A stretch of 51,859 nucleotides of DNA from Pseudoalteromonas sp. NBT06-2 (GCF_002276045.1 NZ_NQMR01000017.1:1-51859); one strand, 5' to 3'; counted from the stretch's first letter, positions 28,366 to 37,571 are shown. Numbers and translations: made by a program. Notes: generated from the sequence alone by a model not told the origin.

Positions 28366-30378
28366 ATGGAGACAGCAATGAATTTTCAAGAAAAAATTAA
28401 ACAAGGGATCCCTAGCGAATTACCACAAGCAAAGGCTTATCCTGCAGATGCGAATCGTGCCCCAAAGCGCAAAGATATCTTATCAGCTGATGAAAAACAG
28501 CTGGCGCTAAGAAATGCGCTGCGTTACTTCCCTAAAGAGTGGCATCAAGAATTAGCAGGTGAGTTTGCTCAAGAGCTAAAAGATTTCGGTCGTATTTATA
28601 TGTACCGTTTCAAACCGAGCTATGATTTAAAAGCACGTTCTGTTTCTGATTACCCTGCAAAGTGCGAGCAAGCTGCGGCAATTATGTTGATGGTTGATAA
28701 CAACCTAGATCCTGCCGTTGCGCAACACCCCGAAGAGTTAATTACCTATGGTGGTAATGGTGCAGTATTCCAAAACTGGGCGCAATATATATTAGCGATG
28801 AAATATTTGAGTGAAATGGAAAGTGACCAAACACTCCACATTTATTCTGGTCACCCAATGGGATTATTCCCATCTTCAAAAGACGCACCGCGTGTTGTTG
28901 TAACCAATGGTATGATGATACCAAATTACTCAAAACCTGATGACTGGGAAAAATTCAATGCATTAGGTGTAACACAATACGGACAAATGACTGCGGGTTC
29001 TTTCATGTATATCGGCCCACAAGGTATTGTTCATGGTACAACTATTACCGTGATGAATGCGTTCCGCAAAGTATTAAACAAAGGCGAATCTTCTAAAGGA
29101 AAAATATTCCTAACAGCTGGCTTAGGAGGCATGAGTGGTGCCCAACCTAAAGCGGGAAATATTGCTAATTGTATTACTGTTTGTGCTGAAGTAAATCCAA
29201 ATGCTGCAACTAAACGTCATCAACAAGGTTGGGTTGATGAGTTAATTGATAACATGGATGAACTTGTTGCACGTGTGAAAAAAGCACAAGCAAATAAAGA
29301 AGTTGTATCGATTGCATACATAGGAAACATAGTAGATGTATGGGAGAAATTCTATGAAAAAGAAATTTTCATACACCTAGGTTCTGATCAAACATCATTG
29401 CATAACCCATGGTCAGGTGGTTACTACCCAGTAGACATTAGCTATCAAGAATCTAATCGATTAATTCGTGAAGAGCCTGAATTATTTAAAGTAAAAGTAC
29501 AAGAAACACTTAAGCGCCATGCCGATGCCGTCAATAAACATACTGCTAAAGGTACTTATTTCTTCGATTACGGCAACGCTTTCTTACTAGAAGCTTCACG
29601 CGCCGGCGGCGATGTGATGGCTGAAAATGGCATAGACTTTAAATATCCATCTTATGTTCAGGATATTCTTGGTCCTATGTGTTTTGATTATGGTTTTGGC
29701 CCATTCCGCTGGGTATGTGCCTCAGGTAAGCCTGAAGATTTAGATAAAACCGATGCTATTGCAGCAAACGTTCTTGAAAAAATAATGCAAGAATCACCTG
29801 AAGAAATTCAGCAACAAATGCAAGACAACATTACCTGGATTAAAGACGCTAAGCAAAACAAGTTAGTTGTTGGCTCACAAGCACGAATTCTTTATGCTGA
29901 CGCGCAAGGCAGAATGGAAATAGCTACTGCCTTTAATGATGCGATTAATAGTGGTGAAATTGGTCCAGTAGTTTTAGGTCGTGATCACCACGATGTGAGT
30001 GGTACAGATTCGCCATACCGCGAAACATCTAATATTTATGATGGTAGTCGTTTTACCGCAGATATGGCAATTCACAATGTGATTGGTGATAGCTTTCGCG
30101 GTGCAACTTGGGTATCAATCCACAATGGCGGCGGTGTTGGCTGGGGTGAAGTAACCAACGGTGGATTCGGTATGCTACTTGATGGCACGGTTGATGCCGA
30201 ACGCAGACTAAAATCTATGCTGTTGTTTGATGTTAACAATGGTATTGCGCGTCGTAGCTGGGCACGAAATGAAGAAGCTAATTTTGCGATAAAACGTGAA
30301 ATGGCAAGAACACCTAAGCTTAAAGTAACACTAGCGAACCTTGTTGATGATGATATTTTAAATAATTTATCACTGTAG
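28366..30378 (+). CDS. hutU: Urocanate hydratase (long form)
   Basis: A 670-residue NAD-dependent enzyme converting urocanate to imidazolonepropionate. The NAD-binding region GLGGMSGAQPKAGNI and the catalytic region MCFDYGFGPFRWVCASG are intact, and the C-terminal NGGGVGWGEVTNGGFG matches urocanases. It is over 100 residues longer than the 550-560-residue enzymes of Pseudomonas or Bacillus, extra sequence lying in the N-terminal and central parts. Start is ATG at 28366 with AAGGGAG nine bases before; an internal ATG at 28378 with GGAG is also possible. hutI and hutG are not in the window. Confidence 0.95.
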   Translation: METAMNFQEKIKQGIPSELPQAKAYPADANRAPKRKDILSADEKQLALRNALRYFPKEWHQELAGEFAQELKDFGRIYMYRFKPSYDLKARSVSDYPAKCEQAAAIMLMVDNNLDPAVAQHPEELITYGGNGAVFQNWAQYILAMKYLSEMESDQTLHIYSGHPMGLFPSSKDAPRVVVTNGMMIPNYSKPDDWEKFNALGVTQYGQMTAGSFMYIGPQGIVHGTTITVMNAFRKVLNKGESSKGKIFLTAGLGGMSGAQPKAGNIANCITVCAEVNPNAATKRHQQGWVDELIDNMDELVARVKKAQANKEVVSIAYIGNIVDVWEKFYEKEIFIHLGSDQTSLHNPWSGGYYPVDISYQESNRLIREEPELFKVKVQETLKRHADAVNKHTAKGTYFFDYGNAFLLEASRAGGDVMAENGIDFKYPSYVQDILGPMCFDYGFGPFRWVCASGKPEDLDKTDAIAANVLEKIMQESPEEIQQQMQDNITWIKDAKQNKLVVGSQARILYADAQGRMEIATAFNDAINSGEIGPVVLGRDHHDVSGTDSPYRETSNIYDGSRFTADMAIHNVIGDSFRGATWVSIHNGGGVGWGEVTNGGFGMLLDGTVDAERRLKSMLLFDVNNGIARRSWARNEEANFAIKREMARTPKLKVTLANLVDDDILNNLSL

Positions 30379-30391
30379 CGATATAAAACAT

Positions 30392-30919
30392 TCAAGCTAT
30401 TTCACTATCAGTGGAATAGCTTTTTTTATGTCCATTCCACATAGAAATTCGCGATTTCAGCAAGTCGACAGCTTTTACTAATGGATTATAATAGGACGTT
30501 AAAATAGCAGCTTCGGTTCCTTTAGAATGACCAAATATGCCAATAGCGCCTTTCTTAACTAATCTATGACTGTCTAACCAACTTACTGCGGTATTAAAAT
30601 ACTCAATTGGTATATTCACTAAATTTTTTGGTAACTCTTTAGAGCCAAAATAGCGAATATCAAGAACAACAAAACCTGATAATGAAAGCCACTTAGCATC
30701 TTGGTTTTGATATCCTCCGCCTGAGCCACCGATAAGTAAAACAGCGGGGCTTAGTTTGTCTGTATCGGGTAACCATAACCGCCCTAAAAGTTGATTAAAT
30801 TCAATTGTTTCGTATCGAATATCTAACTCTTCAGCGGTAGCATACGCTTGAGTGATTAGTAATATAACACAGACTAAATATTTCCAGATCGTTTTTAAAC
30901 TCAGATTCTTTCCAATCAT
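30392..30919 (-). pseudogene. Truncated BAAT/dienelactone-type alpha/beta hydrolase
   Basis: From the ATG at 30919 it encodes a signal peptide (IWKYLVCVILLITQAYA) and the N-terminal two thirds of an alpha/beta hydrolase: oxyanion loop VLLIGGSGGG and nucleophile elbow GIFGHSKGTEAAIL, close to acyl-CoA thioester hydrolase (BAAT_C) proteins. After SYYNPLVKAVD the homology stops and about 20 unrelated residues are read from the hutU terminator. The acid and histidine of the catalytic triad are therefore missing. It looks like a 3' deletion that joined the gene to the hut terminator; the product is probably inactive. Confidence 0.65.
30394..30427 (+). terminator. Rho-independent terminator of the hut operon
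   Basis: A 12-base stem (AAGCTATTTCAC with GTGGAATAGCTT, one G-U pair), five-base loop, then seven T. It starts 16 bases after the hutU stop and doubles as the last codons of the opposing hydrolase frame. Confidence 0.9.
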
Positions 30920-30976
30920 CTTATTAAGTTCTCCATACATGGATAGTCGGCATAACGCATAATGTGAACTCCCCAT

Positions 30977-31367
30977 CCAATAGGTATTTTGCCATATTGA
31001 TAGTGTGAAAAATCAATTAATACAGAGTCCGTTTGTTTTGAATTAAAGTTGTTAGTAGTGATTTAGCCAAATTAGTTTTATACCCATGATACCTCAAAAT
31101 TCGGGATTTCAGTGAGAATTAAACAGGATTTAGGTAAGACATAGATTGAAGAGACTAGTTGTTCCCTTATCAAAATCAATAACGCAGCATCAATCCTATT
31201 TAAATTCATTCTACATAGCAAATTTGAACTAGATTGTTGATCTGAGTCAAGTCGTTACTACCAGTTAATTATCCAGAAGTGAATGATCTTTTCACATTAT
31301 TTTCACAATGAAACGTTTATTTTATGGTTGTAGTCACCAAACATCTAAAATAAATAAGGAATTTAAT
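30977..31367. repeat. Gap containing family B intergenic element, copy 2 (about 31078-31222)
   Basis: TATACCCATGATACCTCAAA begins the element, followed by AATTAAACAGGATTTAGGTA and TCCCTTATCAAAATCAATAA. Left part matches family B copy 1 in reverse orientation; the right terminal repeat is missing, so this copy is truncated. The remainder is the AT-rich upstream region of the DJ-1-like gene. Confidence 0.6.
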
Positions 31368-32474
31368 ATGAATTTAAAATATGTTTTTACGCTCATACTG
31401 CCCCTCATTATGTGCTTTTGTAGTTTTATAACCCATGCAGCTCCTAAAGTACTTATCGTAGTCAGTAGTTATGGCCAAAATGCAGGAGAAACAAAACCAG
31501 GATTTGAATTTGATGAGTTTTCACAATCATATTCAATTTTCAAAAAAAATGGTTTAGCAATTGATATTGCATCGCCAAAAGGAGGTAAAGTTGAAGCTGA
31601 TAAATATGATGCTACAAAGCCTTATAATCAAGTTTTTTTAACCGATCAGCAAGCTGTTAATAAATTAGACAATTCATTGAAATTATCCAATATTAATTCT
31701 TCCGATTATTCAGCCATATTTGTTGTGGGTGGTAAAGGTGCTATGTTTGATTTACCGAAAGATGAATTTTTACAAACTTTGATTGCTGATGTTTATCAAA
31801 ATAATGGCTCTATTGGCGCTGTATGTCATGGCCCTGCAGCTTTAGTGAATGTTAAATTATCTAATGGCAATTATTTAGTTACTAATAAAAAAGTCAATGG
31901 ATTTACCAATCAGGAGGAAGCTGTGTTTGGTAAAAAGTGGTCTAAAGAATTTGATTTTTTATTAGAAACCAAGCTAAAGGAACGTGGTGCAAAGTACCAA
32001 AGCAGTCCAATGATGTTAGCCCACTTAGCCAGTGATGAGCGTTTATTTACCGGTCAGAATCCAGCTTCAACAGCTAAAGTAGCAGAAGCATTAGTTAAGT
32101 CTCTAGGGATTACTTTAGTTAAACGTATTCCTTGGGATGATGAAAGAACTTATGGGCTGATTGCTCAAGTACTTGATGGTAAAAACAATGCAACTGATAA
32201 ATACAAAAAGTCATCTGCGGGTTTTCAGCCTCAGTTGCTTGCAATGTATGGGTTTTACAGCTTAAAGTCAGCAAAAAATGATACAGAAAAGTTAAAGTCA
32301 CTCTCTTTAATGGAGCTAGGCGCACTCTATTTTGACCACCCAAAGTTGAGCTTAATTATGGCTAAAGGATTTACTAGTTTAGGTCAGATTCACAAAGCAA
32401 AAAGTACATTGCAGGCTTTAATAAAAAGCCATCCTGAGCACCAAGAAGCACAAGAAATGTTAAAAACTTTCTAA
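31368..32474 (+). CDS. Exported DJ-1/PfpI-family protein with C-terminal TPR-like tail
   Basis: A 368-residue protein. The ATG at 31368 is preferred because AAGGAATT precedes it and a signal peptide ending THA follows. Residues about 25-245 form a DJ-1/PfpI domain like type-1 glutamine-amidotransferase-fold chaperone/glyoxalases: acidic KPGFEFDEF near the start, nucleophile elbow GAVCHGPAALVN with the catalytic Cys, and the His following it. The last 100 residues are helical with a TPR-like end (MAKGFTSLGQIHKAKSTLQA). The secreted location and the tail are unusual for this family. It could act on periplasmic carbonyl compounds; unproven. Confidence 0.8.
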   Translation: MNLKYVFTLILPLIMCFCSFITHAAPKVLIVVSSYGQNAGETKPGFEFDEFSQSYSIFKKNGLAIDIASPKGGKVEADKYDATKPYNQVFLTDQQAVNKLDNSLKLSNINSSDYSAIFVVGGKGAMFDLPKDEFLQTLIADVYQNNGSIGAVCHGPAALVNVKLSNGNYLVTNKKVNGFTNQEEAVFGKKWSKEFDFLLETKLKERGAKYQSSPMMLAHLASDERLFTGQNPASTAKVAEALVKSLGITLVKRIPWDDERTYGLIAQVLDGKNNATDKYKKSSAGFQPQLLAMYGFYSLKSAKNDTEKLKSLSLMELGALYFDHPKLSLIMAKGFTSLGQIHKAKSTLQALIKSHPEHQEAQEMLKTF

Positions 32475-32523
32475 CTGTAGACTATTTTAATGAAGAAAGT
32501 ATCAGTCACTCTGATACTTCTCT

Positions 32524-32973
32524 TTAAAGAAAAAATGCTTGGTATTGCTTTGGCGTAACGGCTAATCTTTTTTTAAAGTTACGCTGCAAGTGACTTTGAT
32601 CTGCAAAGCCTAACAAATGAGAAGTATCTAAGATTGAGTAACCTGATTTTAATAAGTTTTTAGCTTGCTTTATACGCTCATCTAACTGATAGGCATGTGG
32701 TGATAAACCATAAGTTTGCTTAAAGCTTCGGATCAAATGAAATCGACTTAATCCTGACTCTTGCATTAATTCATCTAATGAATGGTTTATGTTTATTTCA
32801 TCGGATATAAGTTCTTTCACTTTGCGTACATTCACTGAGTCGATCTTTTGTTGTTTTTTAATTAAGAAATATTGTTGTAAATACTCTATAAGTTGGCTTT
32901 CCAACACTAGCGGATTTTTTTCAAGTAATAACTGATTAAATAAGCAGGAAAATTGCTGGTATGATTGTCATGA
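32524..32973 (-). pseudogene. AraC-family regulator, N-terminal domain lost
   Basis: The C-terminal 100 residues are a complete double helix-turn-helix DNA-binding domain (LDELMQESGLSRFHLIRSFK, YGLSPHAYQL, LLGFADQSHLQRNFKKRLAV). The same frame continues upstream as YQQFSCLFNQLLLEKNPLV to about 32965, where TGA interrupts it; no ligand-binding domain follows. A GTG at 32907 could start a 127-residue DNA-binding protein, but the in-frame upstream homology shows that this is a fragment of a larger gene. The 250 bases beyond hold nothing else. Confidence 0.7.
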
Positions 32974-33224
32974 TTGAGTTCCTATTCATTTTTATACTTT
33001 GAATATACTCAAAATGGATTATAGAATATTGAACAAAATTGCTATTTATAACAATTGTATTTTATATTTAGACCATTTAAATTGACCATATATTTATTGG
33101 AATGGGTATAATGTCAGAGCGTTGACTCATTGATGTCATGTTGGTGTCACCTTAATGTCTGCATCATTTTAACCCACTATGTTTATTATCTGTTTTCGAA
33201 TTAATATAAAACAAGGTAAACCTT

Positions 33225-33755
33225 ATGAGTAACATAATGAAACTAAATTATAAAAAAATAAAAAGCCTCAGAGAAAAACATTATTGGAGCCAAGACGAAC
33301 TAGCATCTATTTCAGGGCTGAGTATAAGAACAATTCAAAGAGTTGAAAAAACAGGAAATAGCTCGCTTGAAACAATGAAAGCCTTAGCATCTGTATTTAA
33401 AGTAGACCCATTATCACTCAATAATCAAGCACCTATTCAGAATGTAACTTTTAGCTTTATTAGCAAGTTTGGCTGGATATTATTTTTATCATTTGCCATC
33501 ATTTTATTGGGTGCCTGGGTGATAGATATTGTGATCCCTACCCTAAAAGGTGCAAATTTTAATAATCAGTATGAGATCCATGGAAATTTTAGATATCTTG
33601 ATTTTGCCACGATGAGTTTTGTTATTGGTTTTATATGGCTAAGTATAAATGTGACTGTAGACTACTTTAGGAAGAAGCGCATATGTAAACGCGATTTAAA
33701 ACAGTGGTTACTTTATACAGTATTACATAGTAACCACCTATATTTAAAACTTTGA
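33225..33755 (+). CDS. Membrane-anchored XRE-type regulator
   Basis: A 176-residue protein. Residues about 8-62 form a Cro/CI-type helix-turn-helix (IKSLREKHYWSQDELASISG, LSIRTIQRVEKTGNSSLETM, KALASVFKV). Two membrane helices follow (FGWILFLSFAIILLGAWVID near 79-98 and FATMSFVIGFIWLSINVTV near 124-142), ending in a basic tail. DNA-binding plus membrane helices is a recurring small-regulator layout of unknown signal. AAGGTAAACC precedes the ATG. It stands alone, flanked by a truncated regulator and a divergent membrane protein. Confidence 0.78.
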   Translation: MSNIMKLNYKKIKSLREKHYWSQDELASISGLSIRTIQRVEKTGNSSLETMKALASVFKVDPLSLNNQAPIQNVTFSFISKFGWILFLSFAIILLGAWVIDIVIPTLKGANFNNQYEIHGNFRYLDFATMSFVIGFIWLSINVTVDYFRKKRICKRDLKQWLLYTVLHSNHLYLKL

Positions 33756-33843
33756 TTAAATAAACTGCCCGTCATATAAAAAACGCCTTTCTACATTTAA
33801 CATATTGAGGTAGTGTCAGTTTTGCTTCATAGGATGTTAGTCA

Positions 33844-34314
33844 TTACTTAATATCATTTTCAGATATTGATAACCATTGTTTATATGTGCCAGTAATAAA
33901 AAGTAAGCTAAATATCAAACAAATCAATGATGTTACCATCATAAAAATAGGTCTTGCTTGAAGCTCATTAAGGTATGGATGATTAATATTTATAAACATC
34001 AAAATAATACCAAATATTGCTCTTATCATTAGAATTGAAGAAATCAAAACCAAACCAATTTTTAATAATGGTAAACGCTTTATTACACCTGCACCTGAAA
34101 AAGCGTACGCTGACCAAATAAATAGAATTAATGTGATAACTAAAATAACAATCGTGGGATAAGCCAAGCCATCTTCAGCCATTTGGGCCATTCCCTCGCC
34201 CGCCCCCATAAAACGATAAAAATCTGGCCCACCTATTATGGTAACAAGGTGAAGCAAAGCACCTATCGCACACAATATTCCAGCAATAACTAATGGGACT
34301 TTACGACTAAACAT
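33844..34314 (-). CDS. Four-helix membrane protein, unknown function
   Basis: A 156-residue protein with four hydrophobic helices (VIAGILCAIGALLHLVTIIG, YPTIVILVITLILFIWSAYA, IGLVLISSILMIRAIFGIIL, MMVTSLICLIFSLLFITGTY) and a conserved-looking loop PDFYRFMGAGEGMAQMAEDG between helices one and two. I recognise no family beyond a resemblance to small uncharacterised inner-membrane proteins. Monocistronic, divergent from the next gene. Confidence 0.7.
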   Translation of the reverse strand: MFSRKVPLVIAGILCAIGALLHLVTIIGGPDFYRFMGAGEGMAQMAEDGLAYPTIVILVITLILFIWSAYAFSGAGVIKRLPLLKIGLVLISSILMIRAIFGIILMFININHPYLNELQARPIFMMVTSLICLIFSLLFITGTYKQWLSISENDIK

Positions 34315-34468
34315 GGTGATTTAACCTTTAAAAATTAAAATATCGCTAATTTGACAATTAAATATAAATAGATAATGTATTAACTAGATACTTCGCCTAT
34401 CTTATTGTGGGTGACGCTAGAATACAAATACTCATTTAATATATTCAGGTCTTTAAAGAAGGTTTAAT

Positions 34469-34750
34469 ATGAAAAACGGATTCAGAATATTACTGCTAAT
34501 TATCGTTATGTTTGCTTTATATGGCGGTTTTACAACTCAAATATGGTCATATCCAATAGGGATCATGGCACTGTGTTTTTTATGTTTTCTGGGTACTTTA
34601 AAAAAGACAGGAAAAACGAATATAAGTACAACAAGCCAAGCATCTAAAAATGGTGATATTACCCCAATAATTGTCGCTTCTGGGGTAGCATCTAATACAT
34701 CATCTAGTAACAGCTCTTCAGGTTCTGGTGGCGGCGGCGGCGGGTGTTAA
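34469..34750 (+). CDS. Small membrane protein with a serine/glycine tail ending in cysteine
   Basis: A 93-residue protein. Two hydrophobic helices (ILLLIIVMFALYGGF, YPIGIMALCFLCFLGTL) are followed by a hydrophilic tail rich in Ser/Thr/Asn that ends SSSNSSSGSGGGGGGC. GAAGG lies 8 bases upstream of the ATG. A run of six glycines then a C-terminal cysteine looks like a modification or attachment tail; what it does is unknown. Flanked downstream by the two-component genes on the other strand. Confidence 0.6.
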   Translation: MKNGFRILLLIIVMFALYGGFTTQIWSYPIGIMALCFLCFLGTLKKTGKTNISTTSQASKNGDITPIIVASGVASNTSSSNSSSGSGGGGGGC

Positions 34751-34813
34751 AGTGTATTTCATTCCACTTTATTGAATCAGAGTATACCTTTTTAGTGTAT
34801 GCTCTTTTTTTGC

Positions 34814-36166
34814 TTAAAAAGTTAAGCTAAATGTGGCACCTTGTTTGTCTGACTTTTTAAGTACAATATTGCCGCCATGGGCAATCATTACCTGTCTTGT
34901 TAGAGCCAAACCAATTCCTGAACCATCTTTCTTTGTTGTGAAATATGGCACAAATATCTGAGAAGTGAGTTTTTCAGGAATGCCACAACCATTATCAGAC
35001 ACCTCAATAACCACTCGACCACGTAAGTTTAAACTCGCTGTTAACTCTACGTATGCGTCAATGTTATTTTGAAATGCTTGCTCTGCATTTTTTAATAAAT
35101 TAATCAAAACTTGCTCTATCATTTCTCGATCAATAAAAACATCTAACTCATTTGGCAAAACTTTACTAACGAGTTTTATATTTCTATTTTGCCAGCTTTG
35201 CGTTGCAACCGTTTCGACTTGTTTAAACAATTGAGATATCTTAATCTGACTTTTATTTGGCGGAGGTAATCTCGTTAATTGTCTGTAACTCGTTACAAAT
35301 TTCATTAAACCGTTACTTCTTCTCGCAACCGTTTCAACAGCACTATGCACATCTGCTAAGTCTTCACTGAGTTGAGGTTGGTTTTGTATTTTATGTTGCA
35401 TATCATCTACAATATCAACAGCGGTTTTAGCTAATGACGCAACAGGTGTAACACTATTCATAATTTCATGAGTTAATACACTGACTAAATCTTGCCAAGC
35501 ATTTAATTGCGCTGTATCTAGCTCTGTTTGAATATCTTGCATGCTTAACAATATTTCTTTTTGTCCCGAAGTAATGATCTGTGTGACTGCAATACTTAAT
35601 CTATGCTCTACACCATCAATTTCTAAATTAAGCAACTGACGCTTACCTAATGTAAATGTTTTTATTTTTGCTGGAAAGCTGTGAGCAAATTGAGCAAAGT
35701 CTCTGATATGGTTAATATCATGAGTGCCAAATAATCGTCTGGCGCTGTTATTCCAAACAGTCACTTTGCCATCAATATGAATGCTTAATAAAGGTACAGG
35801 TACATGTTCTATGACTGCTTTGATATGTTTAAGTTCTTGCTCTTGAGAAGATCTTAGTTGTTGTAAACGATTTAAAATATCTTGAAATGTGTTAGATAAC
35901 CCGTCAAATCCCGAACCCATTTGTTTTGCATCAAATCGTTGTGAAAAATCAGCATAACGCGCGGCATCAAAAAACCGTGTTAATTCTTCATTGGTTTTTG
36001 ATACAAAACGAATCATTTCATAAAACTGGAAGCCCAGCACTAAACTCATTAATACACTTACTGCATGATACCCTGGACTCATAATAATTTGAGTTAAAAT
36101 CACTACAGATACAATAACACATATCGTGCGCGCTATAATCAGATATGAAAACTTTTTAAAGCCCAT
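34814..36166 (-). CDS. NtrY-like sensor histidine kinase
   Basis: A 450-residue membrane kinase. Two closely spaced helices at about 7-50, a short linker, a PAS-like domain (about 110-190: AVIEHVPVPLLSIHIDGKVT, SARRLFG), then the histidine box LTHEIMNSVTPVASLAKTAV, N box LINLLKNAEQAFQNN, and G boxes SDNGCGIPE and GSGIGLALTRQVMIAHGG. The HEIxNxxxP H-box is of the NtrY/AtoS class that pairs with sigma-54 response regulators. Its ATG overlaps the end of the upstream regulator gene by 11 bases, so they are one operon. Confidence 0.92.
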   Translation of the reverse strand: MGFKKFSYLIIARTICVIVSVVILTQIIMSPGYHAVSVLMSLVLGFQFYEMIRFVSKTNEELTRFFDAARYADFSQRFDAKQMGSGFDGLSNTFQDILNRLQQLRSSQEQELKHIKAVIEHVPVPLLSIHIDGKVTVWNNSARRLFGTHDINHIRDFAQFAHSFPAKIKTFTLGKRQLLNLEIDGVEHRLSIAVTQIITSGQKEILLSMQDIQTELDTAQLNAWQDLVSVLTHEIMNSVTPVASLAKTAVDIVDDMQHKIQNQPQLSEDLADVHSAVETVARRSNGLMKFVTSYRQLTRLPPPNKSQIKISQLFKQVETVATQSWQNRNIKLVSKVLPNELDVFIDREMIEQVLINLLKNAEQAFQNNIDAYVELTASLNLRGRVVIEVSDNGCGIPEKLTSQIFVPYFTTKKDGSGIGLALTRQVMIAHGGNIVLKKSDKQGATFSLTF

Positions 36167-37571
36167 ATTTTTCCATCCTTCGATATAAAGCTGCGCGTGT
36201 TAATCCAAGTTCTTTAGCTGTATGACTGATATTAAAACCATGCCTTTTAAGTGCCTGTGCAATTGCATTTCTTTCTATTTTCTCTAAATTTAAATCATCA
36301 GGTAAATGCAGCGGATCACTGTTTTCTAAATTTTGACTACCAATAGCTGCAAGACTCATTTCTAGCTGAAAATCTGTATTTTCTAATTGTTCAGATTGAC
36401 TTAGAATAATCGCGCGCTCAATCGTATGACGTAGCTCCCGGATATTCCCAGGCCAAGCGTAAGACTCTATGGCTTTTAATGCTTCTGCAGTCATTAACTT
36501 TGGTTGTTTATTGTATTTTTTACAATACAATTCAATGTAATAATGCGCGATAGATGCAATATCACTGGTCCTTTGCCTCAATGGGGGCAAATCTATTTCA
36601 ACGGTATTTAAACGAAATAATAAGTTTTGTCTAAATTGTGTTTCCTTTTTAAGCATCTGTTTGTCAATATTTGTGGCGCTAACAATTCGCACATTAAACG
36701 GTATTGCTTCGTTTGCACCAAGAGGAGTGACTTTTCTCTGCTCAAGTACGGTTAATAATTTTGCTTGCAGATGAAGTGGTAAGTTTCCAATTTCATCCAA
36801 GAATAGCGTACCGCCATCAGCGGCTTTTAATCGACCTACTCTATCTTGTTGTGCCCCGGTAAATGATCCTTTTTTATGACCAAATAATTCACTTTCAAAT
36901 ACAGTTTCAGAAATGGCACCTAAATCAACAGACATAAATACATGACGACTTCGTAAGCTTTGATTGTGAATTTCACGGGCAACCAGTTCCTTTCCTGTGC
37001 CATTTTCCCCTAGTATCAGCACATTTGCGTCTGTGGGCGCAGATCGTTGTATCAAAGAATGAATTTGCTGCATTGAAGGTGAATGTCCAATAATGGTCTG
37101 TTTTCCCACTGAATTTGCAGCTTCTACTAATACCTTGTTTGTTTCACGTAAGGTTTGTGCTTCAGAACGTGATTTGCCTAAAAGCACTGCGCTAGAGATG
37201 GTTGCAATTACTTTTTCGTTATCCCAAGGTTTGGCTATAAAATCTGTTGCGCCTAGTTTCATCGCATCAACTGCAACATCAACACCGCCATGGGCTGTGA
37301 TCATAATGATCACACTTTGTGGGTTTATTTCTAATATTTTTTTTAACCAATAGAAGCCTTGTTCTCCCGAACTTTCACCAGGTTCAAAGTTCATATCTAA
37401 TAATATCGCATCAAATACTTGCCCTGATAAAAAGGTCGGAATATGTTCAGGCACATTACAAATACTTACTTGCGTAAACTTCCTTTTTAATAATAATTTT
37501 CCCGCAGACAAGATATCTTCATCATCATCTACTATCAAAATTCGGCCTGGCACTTTCACATTTTTATCCAT
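36156..37571 (-). CDS. Sigma-54-dependent response regulator, NtrC family
   Basis: A 471-residue activator. Receiver domain 10-130 with phospho-Asp in DAILLDMNF and Lys in FIAKPWDN; AAA+ domain with Walker A GENGTGKE, GAFTGA-type loop KGSFTGAQQDRVG, and Walker B GGTLFLDEIGNL; C-terminal Fis-type helix-turn-helix NISHTAKELGLTRAALYRRM. The receiver loop is longer than usual (EPGESSGEQGFYWLK). The cognate kinase is downstream in the operon. The divergent gene has a sigma-54 promoter, so it is the likely target. Confidence 0.94.
   Translation of the reverse strand: MDKNVKVPGRILIVDDDEDILSAGKLLLKRKFTQVSICNVPEHIPTFLSGQVFDAILLDMNFEPGESSGEQGFYWLKKILEINPQSVIIMITAHGGVDVAVDAMKLGATDFIAKPWDNEKVIATISSAVLLGKSRSEAQTLRETNKVLVEAANSVGKQTIIGHSPSMQQIHSLIQRSAPTDANVLILGENGTGKELVAREIHNQSLRSRHVFMSVDLGAISETVFESELFGHKKGSFTGAQQDRVGRLKAADGGTLFLDEIGNLPLHLQAKLLTVLEQRKVTPLGANEAIPFNVRIVSATNIDKQMLKKETQFRQNLLFRLNTVEIDLPPLRQRTSDIASIAHYYIELYCKKYNKQPKLMTAEALKAIESYAWPGNIRELRHTIERAIILSQSEQLENTDFQLEMSLAAIGSQNLENSDPLHLPDDLNLEKIERNAIAQALKRHGFNISHTAKELGLTRAALYRRMEKYGL

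Noticed and set aside
31078..31222. Possible small RNA upstream of the DJ-1-like gene
   Set aside because: The structure is explained by the family B element; no independent promoter or terminator seen.
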